A DNA stretch of 64,000 nt, taken from the NCBI GenBank assembly GCA_014762635.1, contig JABURR010000063.1:1-64000 (forward strand), read 5' to 3'. The DNA is from Paracoccaceae bacterium. Lineage in GTDB: Bacteria; Pseudomonadota; Alphaproteobacteria; Rhodobacterales; Rhodobacteraceae. Made by a program: the position numbers and the translations under genes. Shown piece by piece: positions 1 through 7,708 of the stretch. How positions within the stretch are numbered: the first letter of the stretch is position 1; every line of letters begins with the position of its first letter. Under the pieces are notes generated by a model. It searched no databases. It had not been told where the DNA came from and saw only the letters and a list, made by a program, of their open reading frames with translations.

Positions 1-3
1 AAG

Positions 4-20
4 GGACAGTCTCGCTGTCC
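4..20. repeat. Short inverted repeat at window edge
   Basis: GGACAG and CTGTCC form a perfect 6-bp stem around a 5-nt TCTCG loop (weakly extendable on both sides). It may be the terminator tail of a gene lying left of the window, or an operator for the regulator that follows. Nothing else is recognisable in positions 1-175. Confidence 0.35.
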
Positions 21-175
21 TTGCAGAGACTGGTTCGCATCCGTCTGACACCACCTCTCGAATAGTTCAACGGGCTTCCCGGCGCGCACTCTATGCGCGG
101 GGACCGATTTCCCCTATCGTTCGCCAAGTGGGTGTCGAAGAAACCGGGGGTGCTTGCCTTCGGGGGAAGTGGCTC

Positions 176-1807
176 GTGGATGGAGTGCCGTGCAAGATCC
201 GGGTTTCTGTGTTCGGGCCATTGCGCCTGAGCGCGCCGGACGGGTCCGACCTGACTCCGCGCAGCATGAAGGCGCGGGCGCTTCTTGCCGTGCTGTTGAT
301 GACCCCCGGGCATGCAAAATCCCGGCGCGCGCTTCAGGATCGCCTGTGGGCCTCTAGTGATCGGTCGAAGGGCTCAGCCAGTCTGCGTCAGACGCTGACG
401 GAGATTCGCCGTGCCCTGGGGGACTGGCGCGACCTGCTGCGATCCGACACGCGTATGGTCGAACTTGATCCCTCGATGATGGCCGTTGATCTGGACGCGC
501 GTTCGGCGGGCTTCGTGGGCGGGGAGGTTCCGGTTCTGCTGGAGGATATCGCGCTCGCCGAGCCGGGATTTGCGGACTGGCTTGCCGCGCATCGGCGCGC
601 TCATGTTGCGACACCCGCAACCTCAGGCCTTGCGGGACGGGGAAACGCGGCGCGGTTTCGGCCGGTTCTGCGTCCCTTTGCGCGGGCCCGGGACGGATCG
701 GATGCTTTCCATGCGACGTCCTTTGTCGAGGGGGTTGCTCGCTCCATCGCGGAATGGGGGCCAGTCCATAGCTATCCCACGCGGGAAAATGCACAGCACG
801 AGGACGGGGGGAGCGCCCGGGACTTCGTGATTGACGCTGCGGAACTTTCCTCCGGGAACAAGGTCGCGCTTCAGGTGCAGTTCTTCCGCGCCGATGACAG
901 ATCGGTGTTCTGGCGGGCGCAGCATGTGCTGGATCGTGAAGCCTTTTTCGGGGGGGCGGAGCAGGGGCTTGCGCTGGCCCAGAACCAGGGTCTCGGCTCG
1001 GCCCTGCACCGGCTGTTCGAGGATGCGCAACTGCGGCGCGGGGACCGTGGGGCACAACCCGATGCCTTTGCCGCGATTCACGACATGTTCAGGACATTGG
1101 GGCGAGAGCACCAAGCCCTGCAGAAGGAACTGGAAGCCTGTTACGAGGAGGATCGGCGCGGGATTCACCTGGCCTGGCTGGCGTTTCTGTCGACCTATTC
1201 GCTGGGAGAGCGGCGATCGGTGAATATGGAGGCTCTGCGCGAAGAGGCGCGCGCAAACCTGCGGCGTGCGATGGAGCAGGAACCGAACAACTCAATGTGC
1301 CTGGCCTTGGCGTCCTTCGTGCACGGCCTGCTGCTGGGAGAGCCCGAGGTGGCGCGGGAACTGGCCGGGCGCGCGGTGAAGGCCAATCCGCGCAACGCGC
1401 TGGCTTGGACATTCCTGGGTGCCGCCGAGATCTACCTGGGAGATTATGCCGCCGCCTATCGTCATACGAGTTTCGCGCAGTCGATAACGGGTGAGGGCGT
1501 TTACCGCTATCTCGTGGACATGCTCGTGGTCGCGGCCGCTGCCCTTGCCGGGTATAGTGACCGGGCGATTGCGGTGGGCGAGGCTGTCCATGCCGCCATG
1601 CCGACCTACACGCCGCCGCTGCGCTACATGCTCGCGGTCCATGCGAAGAACGGCAATCGCGTCGCGGCGCGTCGCGTGATGGCGAAGTTGCAGCGGTTGG
1701 AACCGGATTTCGTGCCGGACATGATGGCCGATCCATCCTATCCGATGCGCGCGCTTCAGCAGGCGCGGTATTTCGACACGAACTTGCCGATCTTCGACCT
1801 CGACTAG
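176..1807 (+). CDS. SARP/BTAD-like transcriptional regulator with C-terminal TPR region
   Basis: The first ~100 residues look like the OmpR-type winged helix found in SARP/BTAD-family activators (strand-rich start VFGPLRLSAPDG, then R-SxKARALLAVLLM and LWxxSD..KGSASLRQTLTEIRRAL). The middle is poorly conserved, and the last ~250 residues read as tetratricopeptide-like helical repeats (AMEQEPNNSMCLALAS, AVKANPRNALAWTFLGAAEIYLGDY). It probably binds DNA and senses through a TPR/protein contact; the target is unknown. An in-frame GTG exists at 128, but the GTG at 176 is preferred because GGGGGAAG lies 6-7 nt before it. No receiver or ATPase domain is visible, so this is a short relative of the large SARP-LAL proteins. 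Confidence is good for family, low for role. Confidence 0.7.
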   Translation: MDGVPCKIRVSVFGPLRLSAPDGSDLTPRSMKARALLAVLLMTPGHAKSRRALQDRLWASSDRSKGSASLRQTLTEIRRALGDWRDLLRSDTRMVELDPSMMAVDLDARSAGFVGGEVPVLLEDIALAEPGFADWLAAHRRAHVATPATSGLAGRGNAARFRPVLRPFARARDGSDAFHATSFVEGVARSIAEWGPVHSYPTRENAQHEDGGSARDFVIDAAELSSGNKVALQVQFFRADDRSVFWRAQHVLDREAFFGGAEQGLALAQNQGLGSALHRLFEDAQLRRGDRGAQPDAFAAIHDMFRTLGREHQALQKELEACYEEDRRGIHLAWLAFLSTYSLGERRSVNMEALREEARANLRRAMEQEPNNSMCLALASFVHGLLLGEPEVARELAGRAVKANPRNALAWTFLGAAEIYLGDYAAAYRHTSFAQSITGEGVYRYLVDMLVVAAAALAGYSDRAIAVGEAVHAAMPTYTPPLRYMLAVHAKNGNRVAARRVMAKLQRLEPDFVPDMMADPSYPMRALQQARYFDTNLPIFDLD

Positions 1808-1870
1808 CTTGTCAAAGTTGGAAGTGGCACCACGTTTGAGCGGACAGGAAAGCAAGCCGGGGGAAACGCC

Positions 1871-2452
1871 ATGAAGAAGATCCAGTCGCAGGGGGTTCAT
1901 CACATCACGCTGACCGGTGCGGACCGGCAGACTTCGATCGATTTCTGGGAGGGTATCCTGGGGATGCCCTTTATCTTCGATCAGCCGAACCTCGATAATC
2001 CGAAAGAGGGGCACCTTTATTTCGATCCCGGTGACGGGCGGCTCATCACCATCTTCACCAACGAGGATCGCAAACCCGACCCGCGCCGCACACCGACCGA
2101 TCCGGGCTGTGTGCATCACATTGCGTTCTCGGTGAGCCAGGCCACGTTCAAGCAGACCGTGAAGCGGCTGGACGAGCGCGGGATCAAGCATTCCGGTCCC
2201 AAGGATCGCGGCTTCATGGATTCGATCTATTTCACCGATCCGCTGGGTTTCCTGATCGAACTTGCCTCCTACAGGTTCGAGCCGCCGGAAGGCTGCCGCC
2301 ATGCGGACGTGATGATCGAGGCGCATCGGATCAGGGTGGATCGGGGCGACTACAATATCCAGGAAGAGCATCTGGCGGATGCGATCGAGCTACTTGTCGA
2401 GCGGCGTCATCAGTCCCTCTCGGCCGATCGCAGCCCGAAGAACCCTTACTGA
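1871..2452 (+). CDS. VOC-family (glyoxalase/extradiol dioxygenase fold) protein
   Basis: A 193-residue vicinal-oxygen-chelate protein. HHIT (residues 10-13) and HHIAF (82-86) open the two beta-alpha-beta modules, and GFLIE ends at E130; these are the usual metal-ligand positions. The substrate (glyoxalase, dioxygenase or resistance type) cannot be told from sequence. A GGGGGAAA ribosome site precedes the ATG. It lies 63 nt after the SARP-like gene on the same strand and may be co-transcribed or its target. Downstream it runs into the hairpin that terminates the convergent cold-shock gene. Confidence 0.8.
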   Translation: MKKIQSQGVHHITLTGADRQTSIDFWEGILGMPFIFDQPNLDNPKEGHLYFDPGDGRLITIFTNEDRKPDPRRTPTDPGCVHHIAFSVSQATFKQTVKRLDERGIKHSGPKDRGFMDSIYFTDPLGFLIELASYRFEPPEGCRHADVMIEAHRIRVDRGDYNIQEEHLADAIELLVERRHQSLSADRSPKNPY

Positions 2453-2466
2453 CCCGACAAAGAAAA

Positions 2467-2490
2467 ACGCCGCCCGTCTCCGGGCGGCGT
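2467..2490 (-). terminator. Rho-independent terminator of the cold-shock gene
   Basis: A perfect 10-bp stem ACGCCGCCCG / CGGGCGGCGT with a TCTC loop. Read on the minus strand it is followed by TTTTTCTTT, so it is a classical intrinsic terminator for the csp gene ending at 2516. It may also stop the convergent VOC transcript. Confidence 0.9.
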
Positions 2491-2515
2491 CATCATAGCG
2501 GATAAGCGCTTCGCC

Positions 2516-2722
2516 TTAGGCGATAGCGATATTGATCGCGCTTTCGCGGCCATCACGGCCGGCTTCCACGTCGAAGGTCACTTTCTGACCGTCGTTCAGG
2601 CCTTGCAGACCAGCCCGCTCAACGGCGGAAATGTGAACGAAAACGTCCTTGCGGCCGCCTTCGGGCTCGATGAAGCCGAAACCTTTGGTAGCGTTGAACC
2701 ACTTCACGGTGCCATTAGCCAT
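2516..2722 (-). CDS. cspA: Cold-shock protein (CspA family)
   Basis: A 68-residue single cold-shock domain, the usual family length. RNP1 (KGFGFI, 13-18) and RNP2 (DVFVH, 26-30) mark the RNA/ssDNA-binding face, and the start is [10 protein letters not shown]. Such proteins act as RNA chaperones in the cytoplasm. AGGAG lies upstream of the chosen ATG; a much longer open frame continues upstream but has no CSD-like sequence. The 5' region up to the divergent ParA gene is about 300 nt, long enough for the structured leader common in csp genes, but I could not demonstrate one. A strong own terminator suggests monocistronic transcription. Confidence 0.95.
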   Translation of the reverse strand: MANGTVKWFNATKGFGFIEPEGGRKDVFVHISAVERAGLQGLNDGQKVTFDVEAGRDGRESAINIAIA

Positions 2723-3020
2723 CGTGATATCTCCTAATTTATCGCTGCTCGCGTCAGTGCAACAGCCTGGCTTAGTCAGATCTGGATCGAAAGACTGAAG
2801 CCGTATTCGGGAGACAGTGGTCGATAAAGATAACGTCGCCCGCCCCATATGGGGCTTGTGGCGCCAATAGTAAAGCCTGTTGTGTGCGGGGCAGGAATGA
2901 CCACCGTGCATGGCGGACCCCGTGACGCCCGCGCGGTTTGCCGTCCTCGGGACGCGCGGACCTCTTGCGTTTCCCGATGACTCGAATACGCTGCGCTGCA
3001 GCGAAACGAGGTTGAGACTC
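2723..3020. other. Divergent intergenic region csp / parA
   Basis: About 298 nt hold the leaders of the cold-shock gene (minus) and the ParA gene (plus). A perfect 14-bp palindrome GCCCCATATGGGGC sits at 2842-2855. No gene is supported here: the in-frame extension of the ParA frame back to 2910 lacks a ribosome site and family similarity. Confidence 0.5.
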
Positions 3021-3656
3021 ATGGCGGGACAGGTCATCACGGTTGCGCAGCAGAAGGGCGGATCGGGCAAGACGACGCTCGCGATCAACCTTGCGGTGCA
3101 GTTTCAGCGGGACGGGCACTCGGTGGCCTTATTGGATACAGATCCGCAGGGCTCGATGGGGCGCTGGTTCATGGCGCGGCGGGCACGCGGTGATCAGGAA
3201 CCGCCGCTTGAGTTTTCCACCGCCTCTGCCTGGGGGGTGTCCTACGAATGCGACAAGCTGCGGCGTGACCATGATTTCGTGATCGTCGACACGCCGCCCA
3301 AGGTCGATTCCGACCTGCGCCCGGCGCTGCGGGAAAGCGACCTCGTGATTGTGCCGGTCTCGGCCTCGCACGTGGATGTCTGGGCTACCGAGTCCGTTCT
3401 GGACCTTGCGCGCCGGGAAGATTGCAACGTCATGGTCGTCATCAACCGGGCCAAGGCGGGGACACGGCTTGCCACCGAGGTGGCCGAGGCGACAGAGGCC
3501 TTGTCCGATACCCGGGCGGCGACCGTGATCGGCAACCGCGTGGCCTATGCCGAGGCGATGGGGATCGGTCTTGGAGCGATCGAAAAGGCCAAGGGTCGCT
3601 GGACCGAGGAGGTCGCGAGTCTGGCTGCCGAGGTGCGCGCGGCACTGGAAGGCTGA
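3021..3656 (+). CDS. Orphan ParA-family partition ATPase
   Basis: A 211-residue ParA/MinD-like P-loop ATPase without an N-terminal HTH. Deviant Walker A KGGSGKTT (12-19) carries the signature lysine, Walker A' is LLDTDPQGS (38-45) and Walker B is FVIVDTPP (86-93). These proteins form ATP dimers that bind DNA or carry cargo. No parB or parS-like neighbour is present; the next gene is a thioredoxin. It is therefore an orphan ParA that may position a non-chromosomal cargo, as known for small ParA/MipZ/PpfA relatives. The start at 3021 is chosen by GAGG upstream and by alignment of the P-loop to residue ~12; the frame is open back to 2910. Confidence 0.85.
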   Translation: MAGQVITVAQQKGGSGKTTLAINLAVQFQRDGHSVALLDTDPQGSMGRWFMARRARGDQEPPLEFSTASAWGVSYECDKLRRDHDFVIVDTPPKVDSDLRPALRESDLVIVPVSASHVDVWATESVLDLARREDCNVMVVINRAKAGTRLATEVAEATEALSDTRAATVIGNRVAYAEAMGIGLGAIEKAKGRWTEEVASLAAEVRAALEG

Positions 3657-3723
3657 CGCCGGGTCTTGGGTTCGGGGTCGATCGCCCTTACATCGGAATC
3701 AAAGTGCCATGATGGAGGGCGAT

Positions 3724-4161
3724 ATGCCGTCTTTGAAAATCACATGCCTCGACTGTGGTCAGGTCAATCGGGTCCCGTCCGAAAAGCTCGAGAAAGGGCC
3801 GGTCTGCGGCACCTGTGGGGCAAAGCTGATGGATGGCAAGGTGCATGAACTGGACCTTGCGACCATGCAGAAGGCCGCGCGGGTGGATGACCTGCCGCTG
3901 GTGGTCGATTTCTGGGCGCCCTGGTGCGGGCCCTGCCGGATGATGGCGCCGGAATTCAGCAAAGCGGCGGGGGAGCTGAAACCCCATGCGCGGCTGGTGA
4001 AGGTGAACACCGAGGCGCATCCGAAGGCGAGCCAGATCTACGGGATCCGGGGCATTCCCACGATGGCCGCCTTCAAGGGCGGGCGTGAGGCTGCGCGTCA
4101 GTCCGGCGCGATCCGGGCGAACCAGATCGTGGACTGGGTGCGCGGCGCCGTTCGGTCCTGA
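3724..4161 (+). CDS. trxC: Thioredoxin 2 (zinc-containing TrxC)
   Basis: A 145-residue cytoplasmic dithiol oxidoreductase. The N-terminal zinc ribbon has two CxxC pairs (C8/C11 and C28/C31) and the thioredoxin fold has the active site WCGPC at 67-71, followed by the cis-Pro segment GIRGIPTMAAF. This domain order is diagnostic for TrxC, which reduces protein disulfides in oxidative stress. GGAGGG at 3714 supports the ATG at 3724 over ATGs at 3709/3712. It lies 67 nt after the ParA gene on the same strand. Confidence 0.95.
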   Translation: MPSLKITCLDCGQVNRVPSEKLEKGPVCGTCGAKLMDGKVHELDLATMQKAARVDDLPLVVDFWAPWCGPCRMMAPEFSKAAGELKPHARLVKVNTEAHPKASQIYGIRGIPTMAAFKGGREAARQSGAIRANQIVDWVRGAVRS

Positions 4162-4179
4162 GCCGACGCGCCGGACCAA

Positions 4180-4938
4180 TCAGGCAGAAAAGAAGGCGCG
4201 CAGCGTCGCTTCGAATTCCCGGGGCTTGTCGGCGTGCAGCCAATGGCCCGCGCCGGGGAGCTTGGCGAAATGCGCCGCAGGGAAAAGCGCCTTGATCTCG
4301 GGCCGATGCTCGGGACGGACATAGTCTGACTCCGCGCCCGCCAGGAACAGTGCTGGACCTTCGAACGGCGCGCCGAGCCCGGACCAGCCGATGATCCTGG
4401 CCATCTCGGCCTCAAGCACGTCGAGGTTCAGCCGCCAGCGCCGCTCTTTCACGTCGAGCGATTGCAGCAGGAAGGCACGCACGCCCGGATCGTCGATCCG
4501 CTCGCGCAGCTGCGCGTCGGCGTCCGAGCGTTTCTCGACCTTCGACATGTCAACCGAGCGCATCGCGTCGATGAGCGGCTGTTGGGTGTGGCCGTAGTTG
4601 ACCGGTGCGATATCCGCAACCACCAGCCGGTTGACCCGTTCGGGTGCCTGCAACGCCAGTGCCATCGCGGCCTTGCCGCCCATGGAATGGCCCACCACGT
4701 CCGCCTTGCCGCCGTGGGCCGCGATCACCTCGGCCAAGTCGCTGCCTAGCTCCGGGTAGCTGTGGCTTTCGGTCCAGGGGCTTTCACCGTGGTTGCGCAT
4801 GTCGACGGCGATGACCTTGCGGCTGTCGCTCAAACGCTTGGAGATGACACCCCAGTTCCGCCCCGAGCCAAACAGCCCGTGGGCGATCAGCAGCGGGGGA
4901 CGGTCGGTATCGGTTCCGGTGACGATGGTGTTCAGCAT
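4180..4938 (-). CDS. Alpha/beta-fold hydrolase (YbfF-like esterase)
   Basis: A 252-residue serine hydrolase. The nucleophile elbow is GHSMGG with Ser85, an oxyanion-hole HGLFGSGRNW lies near residue 20, and a C-terminal GAGHWLH supplies the catalytic His. The MRNHGES and NYGH stretches resemble the YbfF/acyl-CoA esterase branch. Substrate is unknown. The start at 4938 (MLNTIV) places the fold normally; an upstream in-frame ATG at 4983 would overlap the next gene. It is convergent with trxC with an 18-nt gap and immediately downstream of the DUF817 gene. Confidence 0.85.
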   Translation of the reverse strand: MLNTIVTGTDTDRPPLLIAHGLFGSGRNWGVISKRLSDSRKVIAVDMRNHGESPWTESHSYPELGSDLAEVIAAHGGKADVVGHSMGGKAAMALALQAPERVNRLVVADIAPVNYGHTQQPLIDAMRSVDMSKVEKRSDADAQLRERIDDPGVRAFLLQSLDVKERRWRLNLDVLEAEMARIIGWSGLGAPFEGPALFLAGAESDYVRPEHRPEIKALFPAAHFAKLPGAGHWLHADKPREFEATLRAFFSA

Positions 4939-4957
4939 GGCGCGTAAATAATGCGCC

Positions 4958-5860
4958 TTACGCCCGGATACCAGACCGTGCACGCGGGGCCGGATGGGCT
5001 GCGCCCAAAACCTCAGTCGCGTCCAGCGGCATCGGTGACAGTGGCCGCCGCACCAACAGCGTCACCGTCACGAAGGCCACATAGAGCAGCAGGTACCACG
5101 ACCCCATCTTGGCGAAGCTCACCACGTCGAGCGGGTTCTGCCCCGCGTAGATCCACGTTCCGGTCATGGTGCCGATATTCTCGGCAATCCAGAGGAAAAG
5201 GCTCGAAAGGAAGGCCGCGACCGGCAACGGCATCCAGAGCGCATGGCCATCCAGCACGAACCACACCCGCGTGCGCCCGAACAACAGCACCGTCGCCGCG
5301 AACAGGGCGTAGCGGATGTCCGGCAGGAAATGATGCGCGAAGAAATTCACGTAAATCGCAACCGCCAGAACCACCGTCAGATCGTGGCGCGGGTAGGGGG
5401 CAAAGCGCATGGCGAAGACCCGGATCACCCGCGCCATGTAGGAGCCGACCGAGGCATACATGAACCCCGAGAACAGCGGCACGCCCATCAGCTTGAAAAT
5501 CCCCGGCTCAGGGTAGGCCCAGGATCCGGCATTGACCTTGAACAGTTCCATGGCTGTCCCGGTCAGGTGGAAGAGCAGGATGACCCGGGCCTCCTCCCAT
5601 GTCTCGAGCCGGAAGCGCAGAAACGCCGCCTGCACGAGCAGCGCGAAGAGGAACAGCGCATCGTAGCGGTGCAGCGCCCAGTCGGGTTGCCAGAGCGCCC
5701 TTGTCAGCAGGATCGCCAGCAAAAGCAATCCGCCGAAGAGGCAGGCCCAGCCCTGCTTCAGCCCGAACATGGCAAGCCCGGACACCCCCTTGGGGAGCCG
5801 GGCGCGCATCCAGTCACCGAGCAGCCGCTCGATCTGGTGGGTTCGGGTCACGCGGGCCAT
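4958..5860 (-). CDS. DUF817 integral membrane protein
   Basis: A 300-residue polytopic membrane protein with about eight hydrophobic segments and the DUF817 features TAMELFKVNAGSW and LFSGFMYASVGSYMAR. Function is unknown for the family. It starts close to, and divergent from, the TetR gene, and a TGAAC-N3-GTTCA palindrome lies in the shared promoter. The TetR protein might therefore control it. The hydrolase gene follows 19 nt later, so the two are likely co-transcribed. Confidence 0.85.
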   Translation of the reverse strand: MARVTRTHQIERLLGDWMRARLPKGVSGLAMFGLKQGWACLFGGLLLLAILLTRALWQPDWALHRYDALFLFALLVQAAFLRFRLETWEEARVILLFHLTGTAMELFKVNAGSWAYPEPGIFKLMGVPLFSGFMYASVGSYMARVIRVFAMRFAPYPRHDLTVVLAVAIYVNFFAHHFLPDIRYALFAATVLLFGRTRVWFVLDGHALWMPLPVAAFLSSLFLWIAENIGTMTGTWIYAGQNPLDVVSFAKMGSWYLLLYVAFVTVTLLVRRPLSPMPLDATEVLGAAHPAPRARSGIRA

Positions 5861-5933
5861 GGGGATTTGTGCCTTCTGCGCGGGGCCACGTCCAGCGGGG
5901 GTTTGCGCGCGGGGAAACGAGGGCTATGTGTCT

Positions 5934-5946
5934 TGAACGAGGTTCA
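5934..5946. promoter_or_regulatory. TGAAC-N3-GTTCA operator upstream of tetR
   Basis: TGAACGAGGTTCA is a 5+5 inverted repeat 16 nt before the TetR start codon. The same arms and spacer length recur three times before the PspA gene, so this is probably the autoregulatory operator. Confidence 0.75.
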
Positions 5947-5961
5947 CCAAAAGGGGCGCGG

Positions 5962-6555
5962 ATGGCGGAAAAGCGGGAAGAGAAGCGCGCGGCGCTGCGC
6001 GAAAGGCTGATCGACGCGGCCGAGGCGCGGATCGCGGACGAGGGTCTGGGTGCACTCAAGGCCCGCGACCTGGCGGCGGAGGCCGGTTGTGCCGTGGGGG
6101 CGATCTACAACGTGTTCGAGGATTTGAACGCGCTGGTGATGGCGATGAACGGGCGCACTTTCCAAGCGCTGGGCGCGCGGGTCGCGGCCAGCCAGGAGGG
6201 GCTCGACTGCGCCGATCCCCATGATTGCCTGATCGCCATGAGCCATGCCTACCTGGGCTTTGCGGCGGAAAATACCAACCTCTGGCGGGCGCTCTTTGAC
6301 CTGAAGATGTCCACCGACACCGCGGTGCCCGACTGGTACCTCGAGGAACTGGCCCGGTTATTTGCCTTCATCCATGAACCGCTGCAACGCCTCTACCCCG
6401 GGAAAGACGCCGCGGACATCGACCTGCTGACCCGTGCGCTGTTCTCTTCCGTGCATGGGATCGTCCTCTTGGGCCTCGAGAAACGCATCTCGGGCGTGCC
6501 CAATGATCGGATCGCCTCGATGATCGAGATCGTCCTGCGGGAATTCGGCCCGTAA
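5962..6555 (+). CDS. TetR/AcrR-family repressor
   Basis: A 197-residue regulator. The N-terminal HTH spans about residues 10-56 (RLIDAAEARIADEGLGALKARDLAAEAGCAVGAIYNVF in outline), with a helical ligand/dimer domain containing a WHG-like AENTNLWRALFDLKM segment. The start at 5962 follows AAAGGGG; an earlier ATG at 5926 would place coding sequence over the operator. Matching palindromes lie before this gene and before the adjacent pspA-yiaA pair, so it likely represses both itself and that envelope pair. The inducer is unknown. Confidence 0.88.
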   Translation: MAEKREEKRAALRERLIDAAEARIADEGLGALKARDLAAEAGCAVGAIYNVFEDLNALVMAMNGRTFQALGARVAASQEGLDCADPHDCLIAMSHAYLGFAAENTNLWRALFDLKMSTDTAVPDWYLEELARLFAFIHEPLQRLYPGKDAADIDLLTRALFSSVHGIVLLGLEKRISGVPNDRIASMIEIVLREFGP

Positions 6556-6561
6556 TTTTTC

Positions 6562-6574
6562 TGAACGTCGTTCA
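6562..6574. promoter_or_regulatory. TetR operator copy 1 before pspA
   Basis: TGAACGTCGTTCA; same 5+3+5 architecture as the site before tetR. Located 7 nt after the tetR stop codon. Confidence 0.75.
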
Positions 6575-6584
6575 CATTTTTTCT

Positions 6585-6597
6585 TGAACATCGTTCA
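6585..6597. promoter_or_regulatory. TetR operator copy 2 before pspA
   Basis: TGAACATCGTTCA, centred 23 nt after copy 1, close to two helical turns. It lies in the AT-rich stretch that probably holds the promoter. Confidence 0.75.
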
Positions 6598-6619
6598 TGG
6601 CTCCCCATATCCCCATTTG

Positions 6620-6632
6620 TGAACGATGTTCA
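6620..6632. promoter_or_regulatory. TetR operator copy 3 before pspA
   Basis: TGAACGATGTTCA, centred 35 nt after copy 2 and ending 17 nt before the pspA start codon. Binding there would block initiation or early elongation. Confidence 0.75.
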
Positions 6633-6649
6633 TGTATGAGGAGGAGACC

Positions 6650-7327
6650 ATGTTCGGAACTTTGAGAACCTTGTTCGACGGCGCGAATGCCCGCGCGGAA
6701 GAACGATTAAGGGATGCTTATTCGGTCGAGTTGATCGACCAGAAGATACGCGAAGCGACCGCCGGGCTTAAGCAGGCCAAGATGACCCTGGCAGGGTTCA
6801 TCCAGCGCGAACGCGCCGAAGCGCGGCAGGTCGAGGCGCTGGAGGGCCGGATCGCGGACCTGACAACCCGCGCCCAGGCCGCGCTGAAAGAGGGGCGCGA
6901 AGATCTGGCTACCGAGGCCGCCGAGGTTATCGCGACGCTTGAGAACGAGCGCTTGATGCGCACCACGACCCGGCAGCGGCTGGAGGCGCGGATCATTCGC
7001 CTGCGCGCCACGATCGAGACGGTCAACCGCCGGATCATCGACCTCAGGCAGGGCGCCACGGCGGCGCGGGCGACCAAGGCCGAGTACGGGATGCAACGGC
7101 GACTGAACAAGACGCTGTCGGGTGCCGATGCGCTGAGCGAAGCCGAAGAGTTGATCGCCGGGGTGCTGGGCGCGGACGACCCGTTCGAACAGGCGCAGAT
7201 CCTTGAAGAGATCGACGCGGGCCTTACCGGCAAGGACGTGGCCGAGAAGATGGGTCGAGAGGGCTTCGGCGCGCCGGTCCGGACGACCGGGGCGGATGTG
7301 CTTGAACGGCTGAAATCCAAGAAGTGA
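6650..7327 (+). CDS. pspA: PspA/IM30-family envelope-stress protein
   Basis: A 225-residue, almost wholly helical, charged coiled-coil protein of the PspA/Vipp1 (ESCRT-III-like) family. It begins MFGTLRTLFDGANARAEERL, the amphipathic helix that binds stressed inner membrane. The start at 6650 follows GGAGGAGA; an in-frame ATG at 6626 lies inside an operator. No pspF, pspB or pspC is nearby. Control appears to be by the upstream TetR protein through three operators, not by PspF/sigma-54. The yiaA-like gene follows after 37 nt in the same operon. Confidence 0.85.
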   Translation: MFGTLRTLFDGANARAEERLRDAYSVELIDQKIREATAGLKQAKMTLAGFIQRERAEARQVEALEGRIADLTTRAQAALKEGREDLATEAAEVIATLENERLMRTTTRQRLEARIIRLRATIETVNRRIIDLRQGATAARATKAEYGMQRRLNKTLSGADALSEAEELIAGVLGADDPFEQAQILEEIDAGLTGKDVAEKMGREGFGAPVRTTGADVLERLKSKK

Positions 7328-7364
7328 CAGATCGAAATCGAATTCAAAGCAAGGGACCAGACAG

Positions 7365-7643
7365 ATGAACGACCAAAACGACAACGCCACCATCATTCTT
7401 TTCAACATCTGCGGGGTAGTTGCGGCCTACGCGCTGCTGGCGCTCTCGCTCTACATGTCGCCGGACGTGCCGCTTTCGACCAAGGGCTACTGGGGCATGG
7501 GCATCCTGCTGCTGACCCTGTCGCTGGTGAACGTGGTGAAATACCGCTTCGACAACCAGGCGCGCGAGGATCGCATCCGCCGGATCGAGGACGCGAAGAA
7601 CGAGAAGATGCTGGAAGACCTGATCGTCGAGCGGAAGGACTGA
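7365..7643 (+). CDS. yiaA: YiaA/YiaB-family inner-membrane protein
   Basis: A 92-residue protein with two transmembrane helices (IILFNICGVVAAYALLALSLY and GYWGMGILLLTLSLVNVV) and a charged cytoplasmic tail. The short spacing and helix pair match the YiaAB domain. Function is unknown, but pairing with PspA is recurrent and suggests a membrane-integrity role. AAGGGA precedes the ATG. A strong hairpin follows at 7661. Confidence 0.8.
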   Translation: MNDQNDNATIILFNICGVVAAYALLALSLYMSPDVPLSTKGYWGMGILLLTLSLVNVVKYRFDNQAREDRIRRIEDAKNEKMLEDLIVERKD

Positions 7644-7660
7644 TCACCAGAAACGAAAAA

Positions 7661-7685
7661 GTCCCCGGGGTTGATCCCCGGGGGC
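7661..7685. terminator. Bidirectional terminator between yiaA and glyA
   Basis: GTCCCCGGGG / CCCCGGGGGC stem with a TTGAT loop, flanked by AAAAA on the left and CTTTG on the right. It serves the convergent pspA-yiaA and glyA transcripts. Confidence 0.8.
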
Positions 7686-7708
7686 TTTGCTGTTCGCGGG
7701 TCTCCGGC

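Noticed and set aside
2723-3088. N-terminal extension of the cold-shock protein
   Set aside because: The frame is open upstream, but AGGAG and the CSD start define the 68-residue form; the extension overlaps the divergent parA.
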